Source of the DNA: Anderseniella sp039978075
GTDB lineage: Bacteria > Pseudomonadota > Alphaproteobacteria > Rhizobiales > Aestuariivirgaceae
Direction: 5' to 3'
NCBI GenBank assembly: GCA_039978075.1
Contig: JBDWCA010000004.1
Coordinates: 62,001 to 126,000 of the forward strand
Length of the DNA stretch: 64,000 bases
Shown: positions 24,191-33,446 of the stretch, in pieces
Layout: each line of letters opens with the position of its first letter
Numbering within the stretch: position 1 is the first letter of the stretch
Position numbers and translations under genes: made by a program
Notes under the pieces: generated by a model
What the model was told of the DNA's origin: nothing
Databases searched by the model: none
Seen by the model: only the letters and a program-made list of their open reading frames with translations

Positions 24191-26101
24191 ATGAGATCGC
24201 AAGCTATGACAGGTCCGGTACAGGCTGGCTCGCAGGTTGCCGGGACCGGGCAGGGGACGTGTCGGGACGACGAAGCTGCAGGTGCCTCAGCAGGCAGGAC
24301 ACGACCGGAAGCACCTGCTCATTATCCCGGACACAGAACGACCGGTCCACACTTGTTTGAGCGCGATTCATATGCCTCGACGGCGTTTCAGGAAATCCTG
24401 GATCGTTCGTTCCATGCATTTGCGGCCCGCGCCACTGCCGGCCTTTCGCCCAGCGCGCTGGCTGGTGCCTGGGCTGACTGGGCTGTACATCTCATGAGCT
24501 CTCCGGGAAAGCAGGTGCAACTCGCTGAAAAAGCCACCAAAAAAACACAGCGGCTGGCGCAGTACGCCGGCAGATGTGCAAGCGGCAACCTTCATGGCCC
24601 ATTGTGTATAGAGCCGCTTGCCCATGACCGCCGGTTTGGTGGCAAGGCCTGGCAACAATGGCCGTTCAATCTGATGTATCAGTCATTTCTGCTGAACCAG
24701 CAATGGTGGCACAATGCGACCACCGGTGTGCGCGGTGTTACAAAACAGCACGAGAACGTCGTTGAATTCTCAACACGGCAAATGCTCGACGTGTTCTCGC
24801 CTTCCAATTACGCTTTCACCAACCCTGAGGTGATCGACGCAACGCTCAGACAGGGGGGCCAGAATCTGGTGCGCGGCTGGCAGAACTTCATGGAAGACTG
24901 GGATCACGCCGTCAGCGGCCGGAAGCCGGAAGGGGTTGAAGATTTTCAGGTGGGAACCGATCTGGCTGCGACACAAGGCAAGGTCGTCTACCGCAACAGG
25001 CTGATCGAGCTGATCCAATATGCACCGGCAACTGAAAAGGTGCACGCCGAACCGATCCTGATCGTACCGGCCTGGATCATGAAATACTACATCCTCGACC
25101 TGTCAGCTCACAACTCACTGGTGAAGTACCTGACCGATCAGGGTTTCACGGTATTCATGGTATCCTGGAAAAACCCTGATCCGGATGATCGTGATCTCGG
25201 CATGGACGATTATCGCACATTGGGTGTGATGCGCGCACTGGATGCGGTCGAGAAGATAACAGGGCGCAAGGACATACACGGTGTCGGCTACTGCCTGGGA
25301 GGCACATTGTTGTCGATCGCAGCCGCGGCTATGGCGCGCGATGGCGACCTGCGTCTCAAAACCCTGTCCCTGTTTGCCGCCCAGGTGGATTTTACCGAAG
25401 CAGGCGAATTGATGCTGTTTGTCAATGAGAGCCAGGTGGCGTTCCTGGAAGACCTGATGTGGGAGCAGGGGTTTCTTGACACCAGACAGATGGCCGGCGC
25501 TTTCCAGCTGTTGCGCTCGAATGATCTGATCTGGTCGCGCATGGTGCATGATTACCTGATGGGCGACAGGGCCGGGCTCAGCGACCTGATGGCCTGGAAC
25601 GCAGATGCGACCCGGATGCCTTACAAGATGCACTCACAATATCTGCGCCAGCTGTTTCTCAACAATGACCTTGCCGAGGGGCGCTATCTGGTCGAGGGCC
25701 GTCCGGTTGCGGTTTCCGATATCCGGGTCCCGGTGTTTGCCGTCGGCACCGAACGGGACCATGTCGCACCGTGGCGTTCGGTCTACAAGTTTCACCTTCT
25801 CTCTGACACGGAGGTAACTTTTCTGCTGACCAATGGCGGGCACAATGCCGGCATTGTCTCCGAGCCGGGACACTCTCGCCGTCACTATAAGCTTACTACC
25901 ATGGCACACGATGAGCCTTACATGGATCCTGAGACATGGATTACCCAGACTGTCGAGAAACCGGGATCATGGTGGCCGGAGTTTTCGCAATGGTTGAAAA
26001 GCCTGTCTGGTGAGCTGGTTCCCCCACCGCCCATGGGAACTGCCGAGCTCGAGCTCAAGGCCATCTGCGATGCGCCGGGTACCTACGTCTTTCAGGTATA
26101 A
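24191..26101 (+). CDS. phaC: Class I polyhydroxyalkanoate synthase
   Basis: The 636-residue protein polymerises 3-hydroxyacyl-CoA into storage polyester at the granule surface. The lipase-like box GVGYCLGGT holds the catalytic Cys (about residue 368). The Asp and His of the triad lie in VGTERDHVAPWRSVYK and LTNGGHNAGIVSEPG. The N-terminal PhaC_N domain includes FNLMYQSFLLNQQWW. Length and lack of a PhaE/PhaR partner point to class I. The start is uncertain: ATG 24191 is used, TTG 24167 and ATG 24206 are possible. The N-terminal 60 residues are low-complexity (Gly/Ala/Arg). No phaA/B or phasin gene is adjacent. Confidence 0.93.
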   Translation: MRSQAMTGPVQAGSQVAGTGQGTCRDDEAAGASAGRTRPEAPAHYPGHRTTGPHLFERDSYASTAFQEILDRSFHAFAARATAGLSPSALAGAWADWAVHLMSSPGKQVQLAEKATKKTQRLAQYAGRCASGNLHGPLCIEPLAHDRRFGGKAWQQWPFNLMYQSFLLNQQWWHNATTGVRGVTKQHENVVEFSTRQMLDVFSPSNYAFTNPEVIDATLRQGGQNLVRGWQNFMEDWDHAVSGRKPEGVEDFQVGTDLAATQGKVVYRNRLIELIQYAPATEKVHAEPILIVPAWIMKYYILDLSAHNSLVKYLTDQGFTVFMVSWKNPDPDDRDLGMDDYRTLGVMRALDAVEKITGRKDIHGVGYCLGGTLLSIAAAAMARDGDLRLKTLSLFAAQVDFTEAGELMLFVNESQVAFLEDLMWEQGFLDTRQMAGAFQLLRSNDLIWSRMVHDYLMGDRAGLSDLMAWNADATRMPYKMHSQYLRQLFLNNDLAEGRYLVEGRPVAVSDIRVPVFAVGTERDHVAPWRSVYKFHLLSDTEVTFLLTNGGHNAGIVSEPGHSRRHYKLTTMAHDEPYMDPETWITQTVEKPGSWWPEFSQWLKSLSGELVPPPPMGTAELELKAICDAPGTYVFQV

Positions 26102-26191
26102 GTCTGGCTCAGCTCGCGACGTGGCGGGAACTGCACTGGATGCCGGTTCTTCCGTCAGGTACGCGTCGGCTCTCTGCCGACATGAACGCAA

Positions 26192-26205
26192 TTGATGAAG
26201 ATCAA
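26192..26205 (+). promoter_or_regulatory. Perfect FNR box upstream of the hemerythrin gene
   Basis: TTGATGAAGATCAA matches the FNR/FixK consensus TTGAT-N4-ATCAA in all ten fixed positions. It lies 106 bases before the hemerythrin ATG at 26311, and an FNR-type regulator gene lies directly behind that gene, so oxygen control of the hemerythrin gene is likely. Confidence 0.75.
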
Positions 26206-26310
26206 CGTGAACGTCTGATTTTGCTGCGATCATACAAACTGGCAAGTGTCCGGTGAATGTAATTTGAAGCAACCAATGTTGCCTACGGTGAAAAATTCAA
26301 GTGAACCCAG

Positions 26311-26829
26311 ATGGAAGATCAATACCCATTGTCTGTAATCGCGCGTGATCGTACCAGCCTGTACGAGATATGTGACGACATGGAGCGAATAGCCGATCAG
26401 CTTGGCGGCTCCATCGATATTCAATTGTGCACGTCTGTACTGTTGCGATTGCGACAAGACCTGCTGCAGCATCAGCAGGATGAGGACGTGTTTTTCGCGC
26501 TGCTCCAGGAACGCGACCCGGATGATGCACTGCTTGCAAGATGTGTGAAACTGGCTCGGTCGGAGCATGTCGCCATTGCATCCTATGCGCTGGAACTTGC
26601 CGAACCGATTGGTGACTTGTGTGCAGGCAGCAAAACCAACAACGCCGATGCGACGGGTTATTTACTGAGAGGTTGTTTTGAATACATCCGCCAGCATCTG
26701 CGTTGGGAAGACACGATTTTTTTCCATGGAACAAGATATGGTGTCGAAAGTGTCGACAGCGTTGTTCTTAAGGCTGCCTTGATCAGAAATCGCAGCCTGC
26801 GGGATCGTCATCTGCGGGTGGCGGACTGA
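26311..26829 (+). CDS. Hemerythrin-like (HHE) domain protein
   Basis: The 172-residue helical protein has candidate di-iron ligands in the hemerythrin pattern: H54 and E58 in LLQHQQDEDVFF, H86 in RSEHVAIA, and H129 and E133 in IRQHLRWEDTIFF. Such proteins bind oxygen or nitric oxide, or sense them. No extra output domain is present. It converges on the FNR-type regulator gene, whose stop is six bases away. The short inverted repeat GACTGA/TCAGTC (26824-26840) spans both stops. A perfect FNR box sits upstream, suggesting induction when oxygen is low. Confidence 0.85.
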   Translation: MEDQYPLSVIARDRTSLYEICDDMERIADQLGGSIDIQLCTSVLLRLRQDLLQHQQDEDVFFALLQERDPDDALLARCVKLARSEHVAIASYALELAEPIGDLCAGSKTNNADATGYLLRGCFEYIRQHLRWEDTIFFHGTRYGVESVDSVVLKAALIRNRSLRDRHLRVAD

Positions 26830-26834
26830 CCGTT

Positions 26835-27587
26835 TCAGTCTTCTTCGTAAGTCTGGGCGATCTGCTGCAAACGTGGAACGTCGCGGAGTTCTATCGACTT
26901 GGCGTCGAGCAAATCAATTATTCCGTCTGCTTTGAGTTTGCTGATATTCCGGCTGACAGTCTCGATAGTCATGCCGAGCAGGCCGGCGATCTCTTCCCGC
27001 TTCAGCGGGAAACAAATAGTGGATTCGAGTTTGCTCTGGTCCCTGTGAGGACAAATGTGGTCATTTTCCTTCCACAGCCAGAGGATGAACCTGGCCATTT
27101 TCTCCTGAGCGCCCAGCTTGCCCAGAACAGTCATCCATTGTCTTGCCTGTTTCAGGTCATTGACCGTCTTTTCGAGCAAACGGTGTTCGAGTTCCGGGTT
27201 GGACCTGAGGACAGCACCGAACTGGGCGCGTCGGAAACAACACAGCTTCACATCAGTTACACATTCGGCATTTTCGTTGCTTACGGAGGAAACCGGATTG
27301 CCAATGCTGTCTGCTGCCGACAACAGTCCCACAATCTGCTCTCGCCCATCGGGTAATATCTGGGTCAATTTGACAACACCGGACATGACAACCGCGAAAA
27401 GCTGGCTGCTTTCACCCTGATGCAGAATCACATCACCGGCCGACATGTTCCGGTGGGTCATTATGTCGGATAACTCGCCAATGTTCGACGCCCCCAAGGC
27501 ATCGCAAACCGCATGATGGCGCACCGGGCATTGCGTGCATCGCAGGTCCCTTTCAAAGCCTGGTTCTAGTTCGGGCACTTGCACCAC
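26835..27587 (-). CDS. Crp/Fnr-family regulator with four FNR-type cysteines (FnrL/FnrN-like)
   Basis: The 250-residue protein combines an N-terminal cNMP-fold domain and a C-terminal HTH. Cysteines 17, 20 and 28 (CTQCPVRHHAVC) plus C109 in NAECVTD match the four ligands of an oxygen-labile 4Fe-4S cluster in FNR-type proteins. The recognition helix GMTIETVSRNISKLKADGII has the E-x-x-S-R pattern that reads TTGAT half-sites. It is therefore probably an anaerobic activator/repressor. The start is GTG at 27587; a second GTG follows directly, and GAGAG is close, so the exact start is uncertain. Near-perfect FNR box upstream at 27737. Confidence 0.9.
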   Translation of the reverse strand: MVQVPELEPGFERDLRCTQCPVRHHAVCDALGASNIGELSDIMTHRNMSAGDVILHQGESSQLFAVVMSGVVKLTQILPDGREQIVGLLSAADSIGNPVSSVSNENAECVTDVKLCCFRRAQFGAVLRSNPELEHRLLEKTVNDLKQARQWMTVLGKLGAQEKMARFILWLWKENDHICPHRDQSKLESTICFPLKREEIAGLLGMTIETVSRNISKLKADGIIDLLDAKSIELRDVPRLQQIAQTYEED

Positions 27588-27927
27588 CTCTCAAAGTGCT
27601 TGAACAGTGAAAACAAAGTGTACACCTGAAAGTCTCTTTGCGGATTAATTCTTTGTTATCCTGCATGCAGCCTGTGCATGGCTGATGCCTTGGTCCTGAT
27701 TGGCTTGTGCCTATCAGATTTTGGGCCTGCTGACAGTTGACCTGAATCAAGGTATCTGCGGTTTTATCGGCCAACTTCGCAGGTTGGATCGAGCAAACCA
27801 CAAATCCTGCATCAAATCTTCGGCTGCTGCTTCCAGACCGGCATGGATTGAGGTCCTGTAGATAACTCGCCCAGCGCCCAATTTAATCCTTCCCACACTG
27901 CACGACTCCAGCTAAACGTTAATTCCC
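27588..27927. other. Divergent upstream region of the FNR-type gene and pyrG
   Basis: About 340 bases without a gene. It contains the near-perfect FNR box at 27737-27750 and presumably the pyrG promoter, which I cannot place. A minus-strand open frame (27553-27801) is a continuation into the regulator gene region and has no recognisable product. Confidence 0.5.
27737..27750 (+). promoter_or_regulatory. FNR-like box upstream of the FNR-type gene
   Basis: TTGACCTGAATCAA matches TTGAT-N4-ATCAA in nine of ten fixed positions. It lies 150 bases before the regulator's GTG start and 178 bases before pyrG. Autoregulation of the fnr-type gene is the simplest reading. Confidence 0.6.
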
Positions 27928-29556
27928 ATGGCGCGATATATTTTCATCACCGGCGGCGTGGTTTCCTCACTTGGCAAAGGCCTGGCATCAGCAGCTCTTG
28001 GAGCGTTGCTGCAAGCCCGCGGATATTCAGTCCGCCTGCGGAAACTCGACCCCTATCTCAACGTCGATCCCGGCACCATGAGCCCGTATCAGCATGGCGA
28101 AGTGTTTGTGACCGATGACGGGGCGGAAACCGACCTCGATCTTGGTCATTACGAACGCTTCACCGGCAGAGCGGCCACCCAGGCTGACAACATCACCACA
28201 GGCCGTATCTATCAGGACATCATCGCCAAGGAGCGCCGCGGTGATTATCTGGGAGCCACTGTCCAGGTGATCCCGCATGTTACCGACGCCATCAAGGCGT
28301 TCATTGCCGACGGCAATGAAGATTATGATTTCGTGCTGTGTGAAGTGGGCGGTACGGTAGGTGATATTGAAGGCCTGCCGTTTTTTGAAGCGATCCGCCA
28401 GTTCGGTCAGGAAGCACCGCGTGGTCAGTGCATCTATCTGCACCTGACACTGCTGCCCTGGATACCGGCAGCCGGAGAACTGAAAACCAAGCCGACACAG
28501 CACTCGGTCAAGGAACTGCGTTCCATCGGTATTCAGCCCGACGTTTTGATGTGCCGTGCCGACAGGGAAATCCCCGAAAACGAACGCCGCAAAATTGCGC
28601 TGTTCTGTAATGTGCGTCCCGGCGCGGTCATTCAGGCGCTTGATGTGAAGACCATCTATGAAGTACCGCTCGCCTATCACCGCGAAGGTCTGGACGACGA
28701 GATACTGGCGGCGTTCGGTATTGAAGGCGCGCCGGCTCCCAAGCTCGACATGTGGAACGACATTGTCAGCCGCATCAAGGAGCCCGAAGGTGAGGTAACC
28801 ATCGCCGTGGTGGGCAAGTACACCGGTCTGCTGGATGCCTATAAGTCACTCAATGAAGCACTTGTGCATGGCGGCATTGCCAACAAGGTGAAAGTCAATA
28901 TCGAGTGGATTGAATCAGAGGTCTTCGAGGCAGAAGACCCGACACCACTGCTGGAACATGTGCACGGTATCCTGGTTCCCGGCGGTTTTGGCGAGCGCGG
29001 CGTTGAAGGCAAGATTGCCGCGGTTACCTTCGCGCGCGAACGCAATGTGCCGTATTTCGGTATTTGCCTCGGCATGCAAATGGCCTGCATTGAAACGGCG
29101 CGGTCGCTGGCCGGTATATCAGCTGCATCTTCAACTGAATTCGGCGACACCAAAGAGCCGGTTGTCGGCCTTATGACCGAGTGGATGCGCGGCAATGAGC
29201 TGGAGCAGCGCGCCAATGAAGGTGATCTGGGCGGCACCATGCGACTGGGTGCCTATGCGGCCAAACTCGAGCCGGGCTCAAGAGTAGCAGGTATCTACGG
29301 TGGAGAGGAAATTTCCGAACGTCACCGACACCGTTACGAGGTCAACACCCGATATCGTGACAAGCTGGAAGATGCCGGGCTCAGTTTCTCCGGCACATCG
29401 CCGGACGGGCTGTTGCCGGAAATTGTTGAAATTCCCGGCCATGCGTGGTTTGTCGGCGTGCAATATCACCCGGAACTGAAATCACGGCCGTTTGAACCAC
29501 ACCCGCTGTTTGCGTCATTCATTGAAGCGGCGGTTGAGCAAAGCCGCCTAGTATAG
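27928..29556 (+). CDS. pyrG: CTP synthase
   Basis: The 542-residue enzyme is of full length. The N-terminal synthase domain starts ARYIFITGGVVSSLGKGLASA (P-loop), with RKLDPYLNVDPGTMSPYQHGE and CEVGGTVGDIEGLPF. The C-terminal glutamine amidotransferase has its nucleophile in PYFGICLGMQMACIE and the His/Glu in VGVQYHPELKS. It aminates UTP to CTP using glutamine. In the usual alphaproteobacterial order it follows secG directly; here about 9.7 kb separates them. The MscS-type gene starts 13 bases after its stop. Confidence 0.98.
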   Translation: MARYIFITGGVVSSLGKGLASAALGALLQARGYSVRLRKLDPYLNVDPGTMSPYQHGEVFVTDDGAETDLDLGHYERFTGRAATQADNITTGRIYQDIIAKERRGDYLGATVQVIPHVTDAIKAFIADGNEDYDFVLCEVGGTVGDIEGLPFFEAIRQFGQEAPRGQCIYLHLTLLPWIPAAGELKTKPTQHSVKELRSIGIQPDVLMCRADREIPENERRKIALFCNVRPGAVIQALDVKTIYEVPLAYHREGLDDEILAAFGIEGAPAPKLDMWNDIVSRIKEPEGEVTIAVVGKYTGLLDAYKSLNEALVHGGIANKVKVNIEWIESEVFEAEDPTPLLEHVHGILVPGGFGERGVEGKIAAVTFARERNVPYFGICLGMQMACIETARSLAGISAASSTEFGDTKEPVVGLMTEWMRGNELEQRANEGDLGGTMRLGAYAAKLEPGSRVAGIYGGEEISERHRHRYEVNTRYRDKLEDAGLSFSGTSPDGLLPEIVEIPGHAWFVGVQYHPELKSRPFEPHPLFASFIEAAVEQSRLV

Positions 29557-29569
29557 GTATCATCGGTTG

Positions 29570-32113
29570 ATGAACATTGTTCGGTCATTCACTCATGTCT
29601 GGCTTGTGCTGGCGCTGTTGCTGGCAGGGTCAGTGGCTGCATTGGCGCAGACCAACGGGCAACCGGGTGGCCAGAAAGCCGAAACCGCCGCGGAGCGACC
29701 CGCTGATACCGGCAAGGTTGTTGCTCCCAATACGGAACCTGTTGTGGCAGAGGCTGCCTTGCCTGCCGGCATCAAGGAAGCGGCCGGCAAGGCCCGGCGG
29801 GTTGCCGCCGACATCTCCAAGACCCTGCAGGACCTGAAGGCCAAGCTCGCAGACCCGTCATTGCCGGCAGGTGAGCTGTCCAAGACACGCGAGCAGCTTG
29901 AGATCGTTCGCGAACGCGCCAAACTTGTTGATCTTGAACTGGCGTCTCCGCTGGCGCAGATGGATGCGCAGATGAGCAGGCTGGGACCTGCTCCAAAGGA
30001 TGGTGAGACAGAACCTCAAACCGTCGCCAGCCAGCGTGCCGAGCTTGCGCGGGTCCGCGGCGTGTTGCTTGGCGCACGATCCCGGCTGGCATTGGCGGCA
30101 GGTGCGGCTGATCAGCTTGCCAGCCAGGCCGGTCAACTAGAACGGACACGTTATTTCGACCGGTTATTCAAGCGCGAAAAATCAATTTTGGCGCCAAGCC
30201 TGTGGTCCGAGGGTATTGCCAGGGTTTCTGACATTTGGGTGCGTACAGAACGACTGGCTGCGGGTTACTATAAGCTGATCGCGGACAACAATGGCCAGTG
30301 GGTCGCCTGGTTCCTGCTGGCTGTGTTCGTTGCACTTGCAACGGGCGGCTACCAAGTTTGCCGCATGCTGGCGCACCGGGTGCGTAAGGGCAAGGCGCCG
30401 AATGGTGAACTCGGCAAACTGGTTCGGGTTGTGGCTGTTCCCGTCGGCTACGGACTGGTTGCAGCTGTCGCGACAACCATCTTCGGTCTGCTATTGTTTG
30501 AACTTGGCGCAGAATCGACGCGCATCGAGCAGTTCTATACTGCGTTTGCCGTGCTGATGGTGTTGTTTGCGTTTACTCGCGGACTGGCACGATCCATTCT
30601 GTCTCCGACCCAGCCCGATTGGCGAATAGCCAATCTGTCAACAAGGGTAGCCCAGAAGTGGCTCAACCTGCTGACGATAGCATTCGTCATTATGGCGGCG
30701 AGTTCCGTGCTCAACGAGCTGTTCCTGGTCGTCAACCTGTCAGATGAAATGACGGCATTGCGACGGGCGATTGTGCTTCCGGCGTTGATGATAATTCTTG
30801 TGAGGCTGATCCTGATTGCGCAGCGTGACAGGCGCAGCGACGATGCAGAGCAGTTCAGTACGGTGTATTTTTCCTGGGCAAATTACCTGGTCCAGCCAAT
30901 CTGGCTGCTGGTGCTTGCCACGGGACTGGCGCTGATTACCGGTTACATAACGCTGGCAAGTTACATAGTCGGCAATATTGTCGTTATCGGCGTCGTGGTC
31001 AGTTTCCTGTATTGCATTCGCCGTCTGGCCGATGCTTTCGTAGCGCAGAGTATTTCCGAAGGCAGCCGCATATCGAATACGCTGAAACATACGTTTTCCA
31101 TGTCGGAACAGGGTATCAAGCGGTCGGGCATCGCGCTCAATGCGGCTGTTGACTTCACGCTCTTGCTGCTCGGCCTGCCTTTGCTGCTGGGCCTGACTGC
31201 ACTGTCATGGGTGGATGTGCGCAGCTGGTTTTCCACCGCGTTTTTCGGATTTGATATTGGCGACATTACCATATCGCTGTCGTCCATCCTGCTGGCGGTC
31301 GGTGTGTTTGTGGTCGGTCTGGTGCTGACCCGGTTTATCACCGGATGGCTTGACCGGCGCATTTTGTCTGCCACTGACATGGATGCAGGGGTGCGCAATT
31401 CGATCCGCACCGGGGCCAGCTATACTGCAACCATTCTGGCGCTTCTGGTGGCGTTCGCCGCCGCCGGTGTCAACTTCGGCAATATCGCCATTGTGGCTGG
31501 TGCTCTGTCGGTCGGTATTGGTTTCGGGCTGCAGTCCATCGTCAACAACTTCGTCTCCGGTCTTATTCTGTTGGCGGAACGCCCGATCAAGGTGGGTGAC
31601 TGGGTGTCGGTGACGGCGGGTGAGGGTACGGTGACGAAAATCAACGTGCGCGCCACCGAGATTGAAACCTTCGACCGCTGTTCGATCATTGTGCCGAACT
31701 CGAGCCTGATTTCAGATGCGGTGCAGAACTGGACCCATGGCGATGTGATGGGACGCTGCAAGGTGGCAGTGGGGGTGAGTTACGATGCTGACCCGCAACA
31801 GGTGCACGATATTCTCGTTCAGTGTGCGAGTGATCATCCGCGTGCCATGGCCTATCCGTTACCATCGGTCCTGTTCAAGGATTTCGGCGCAAGTTCGTTG
31901 GACTTTGAGTTGCGGGTGTTTATCAATGACGTGAACTGGGTCGCCTTTGTCGGCAGTGAGCTGCGGTTCTCCATCCACAAGGCGCTCAAGGAAGCGGGTA
32001 TCGAAATTCCGTTCCCGCAGCGCGACATCAATGTGCGGGGCCTCCGGGAAGTGGTCTCCGAAACAGTGCAGCCAAAGGCAAAGCCTGCACGCAAAGCAAA
32101 GCCGAAAGGTTAA
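29570..32113 (+). CDS. Large MscS-family mechanosensitive channel with N-terminal DUF3772-like region
   Basis: The 847-residue protein starts at ATG 29570 (TTG at 29567 precedes it). A signal peptide (VWLVLALLLAGSVAALAQ) is followed by an Ala/Pro/Lys-rich segment. Next comes a periplasmic coiled-coil region (residues ~60-190) in the DUF3772 manner, then about ten membrane helices. The MscS core has AAAGVNFGNIAIVAGALSVG, IGFGLQSIVNNFVSGLILL and ERPIKVGDWV near residues 640-690, with a cytoplasmic vestibule after it. The C-terminus is basic (KAKPARKAKPKG). It probably relieves turgor on osmotic downshift. Its close spacing to pyrG suggests co-transcription. Confidence 0.93.
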   Translation: MNIVRSFTHVWLVLALLLAGSVAALAQTNGQPGGQKAETAAERPADTGKVVAPNTEPVVAEAALPAGIKEAAGKARRVAADISKTLQDLKAKLADPSLPAGELSKTREQLEIVRERAKLVDLELASPLAQMDAQMSRLGPAPKDGETEPQTVASQRAELARVRGVLLGARSRLALAAGAADQLASQAGQLERTRYFDRLFKREKSILAPSLWSEGIARVSDIWVRTERLAAGYYKLIADNNGQWVAWFLLAVFVALATGGYQVCRMLAHRVRKGKAPNGELGKLVRVVAVPVGYGLVAAVATTIFGLLLFELGAESTRIEQFYTAFAVLMVLFAFTRGLARSILSPTQPDWRIANLSTRVAQKWLNLLTIAFVIMAASSVLNELFLVVNLSDEMTALRRAIVLPALMIILVRLILIAQRDRRSDDAEQFSTVYFSWANYLVQPIWLLVLATGLALITGYITLASYIVGNIVVIGVVVSFLYCIRRLADAFVAQSISEGSRISNTLKHTFSMSEQGIKRSGIALNAAVDFTLLLLGLPLLLGLTALSWVDVRSWFSTAFFGFDIGDITISLSSILLAVGVFVVGLVLTRFITGWLDRRILSATDMDAGVRNSIRTGASYTATILALLVAFAAAGVNFGNIAIVAGALSVGIGFGLQSIVNNFVSGLILLAERPIKVGDWVSVTAGEGTVTKINVRATEIETFDRCSIIVPNSSLISDAVQNWTHGDVMGRCKVAVGVSYDADPQQVHDILVQCASDHPRAMAYPLPSVLFKDFGASSLDFELRVFINDVNWVAFVGSELRFSIHKALKEAGIEIPFPQRDINVRGLREVVSETVQPKAKPARKAKPKG

Positions 32114-32115
32114 GT

Positions 32116-32985
32116 ATGGCTGGTCTTGATCATGTGGTTCACTGCACAAGCAACTTTGAAGGCTTGCGCACCACCATGGCACAGATCGGCTTTACCCTGA
32201 CCCCGCCCGCCGAACATCCGTTTGGTACCGGTAACTCGCTGGTTCAGCTTGACGGGTTTTTCCTGGAATTTCTGCATTTGCCAAATCCGCACCTGGTGCC
32301 GAAGGTCGCGGATGGTGAATTCGGCTTTGCAGCCCACAATGCCGATTACATGAAAGATGGTGGCGAGGGGATCTCGATGCTGGTGTTTGAAAGTGCCGAC
32401 GCTGGAGCCGAACAAGCCCGGTTTGTCAGTGAGGGGCTGGATACCTACAAGACGTTTGATTTCTCCAGATTGGCAAAGCAGCCAGACGGTGAAGAAGTCA
32501 CGGTTGGCTTCTCTCTTGCGTTCGCCACCCATGCGGACATGGACAGAGTTGCGTTTTTCTATTGCCAGCAGCACGCACCGCAATATTTCTGGAAGCCCGA
32601 GTATCAACGCCACGTCAACACGGCAGTCGGAATCGGTGAGGTTGCGATGGTTGCGACCACGCCGCTGCACTATGCCAGCTTCCTGGAAGTGCTGAGCCAG
32701 GGCGAGACAGTCGTGTCGGCGGACAATCTGGTGCGGATCAGGACACCGCGTGGTGTATTGGCCATGTACTCGCCAGCCGCGTTTGAGACGGCTTACGGGT
32801 TTACGGCACCGTCGCTTGCCAAAGGGCCGGTGCTGGCGGGCTACCGGATTGAAGTTGAAAACCGGGAAGTGGCCCTGAACCAGCTTGACGCGGCACACGT
32901 CGCATGGCGCGAGACGCCATCGGGTCATGCGATCGGTCCGGACGTTGCAGCAGGTGCAGTCATGGCGTTTTCAGAGGTTTTCTGA
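32116..32985 (+). CDS. Glyoxalase-like (Glyoxalase_3-type) VOC protein
   Basis: The 289-residue protein begins GLDHVVHCTSNFEGLRTTM, with LVQLDGFFLEFLHLP, the pattern of the Glyoxalase_3 group with a single long VOC unit followed by a second degenerate one. Metal ligands could be H6 and the E in FLEFL. The substrate is unknown. The ATG is two bases after the MscS stop, so the genes are probably one transcription unit. The C-terminal residues overlap the longer open frame of the next gene, whose true start is most likely at 32991. Confidence 0.82.
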   Translation: MAGLDHVVHCTSNFEGLRTTMAQIGFTLTPPAEHPFGTGNSLVQLDGFFLEFLHLPNPHLVPKVADGEFGFAAHNADYMKDGGEGISMLVFESADAGAEQARFVSEGLDTYKTFDFSRLAKQPDGEEVTVGFSLAFATHADMDRVAFFYCQQHAPQYFWKPEYQRHVNTAVGIGEVAMVATTPLHYASFLEVLSQGETVVSADNLVRIRTPRGVLAMYSPAAFETAYGFTAPSLAKGPVLAGYRIEVENREVALNQLDAAHVAWRETPSGHAIGPDVAAGAVMAFSEVF

Positions 32986-32990
32986 GCGCG

Positions 32991-33419
32991 ATGCTGGATC
33001 CGAAACTCACAGGAATGCAGAACCTTGAACGCCTGCGTGATGCAGGCGGGCGTGCACCGCTTGGCAGTCTGATGGATTTCCGGCTTGTCGATGTGGGCGA
33101 CGGATTTGCGGTGTTTGAGGGAAATCCCGGTGCAAAGCACTACAACCCTGCAGGTACGGTGCATGGCGGATGGATTTCGTCGATTCTTGACAGTGCCCTA
33201 GGCTGCGCAATTCATTCGCGGCTTCAAGCAGGCCAGGGCTATACGACGGTGGAACTGAAGATCAACATGGTGCGTGCGTTGACTGATCAGACCGGTCCCG
33301 TGACTGCCCGTGGCGCCGTCATCCACCTTGGTCGCCGTGTCGCCACTTCAGATGCACGGCTGGAGGACGCAAACGGCAGATTGCTGGCACACGGATCGTG
33401 CACATGCATGATTCTTTGA
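32991..33419 (+). CDS. PaaI-type hotdog-fold thioesterase
   Basis: The 142-residue protein starts at ATG 32991 (MLDPKLTGMQNLERL). The longer frame from 32904 would overlap the previous gene by 82 bases. The hotdog signature HYNPAGTVHGGWISSILDSALGCA near residue 55 and TTVELKINMVRAL near residue 85 are those of PaaI/YdiI thioesterases. It hydrolyses an acyl- or aryl-CoA of unknown identity. It lies in a row of plus-strand genes from pyrG to the GNAT gene with gaps of five to 27 bases. Confidence 0.93.
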   Translation: MLDPKLTGMQNLERLRDAGGRAPLGSLMDFRLVDVGDGFAVFEGNPGAKHYNPAGTVHGGWISSILDSALGCAIHSRLQAGQGYTTVELKINMVRALTDQTGPVTARGAVIHLGRRVATSDARLEDANGRLLAHGSCTCMIL

Positions 33420-33446
33420 ATTCCCGGCAGCCTGACAATCAACCAG

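Noticed and set aside
32110..32928. A 272-codon minus-strand frame opposite the VOC gene
   Set aside because: Antisense shadow of a gene with clear Glyoxalase_3-type sequence.
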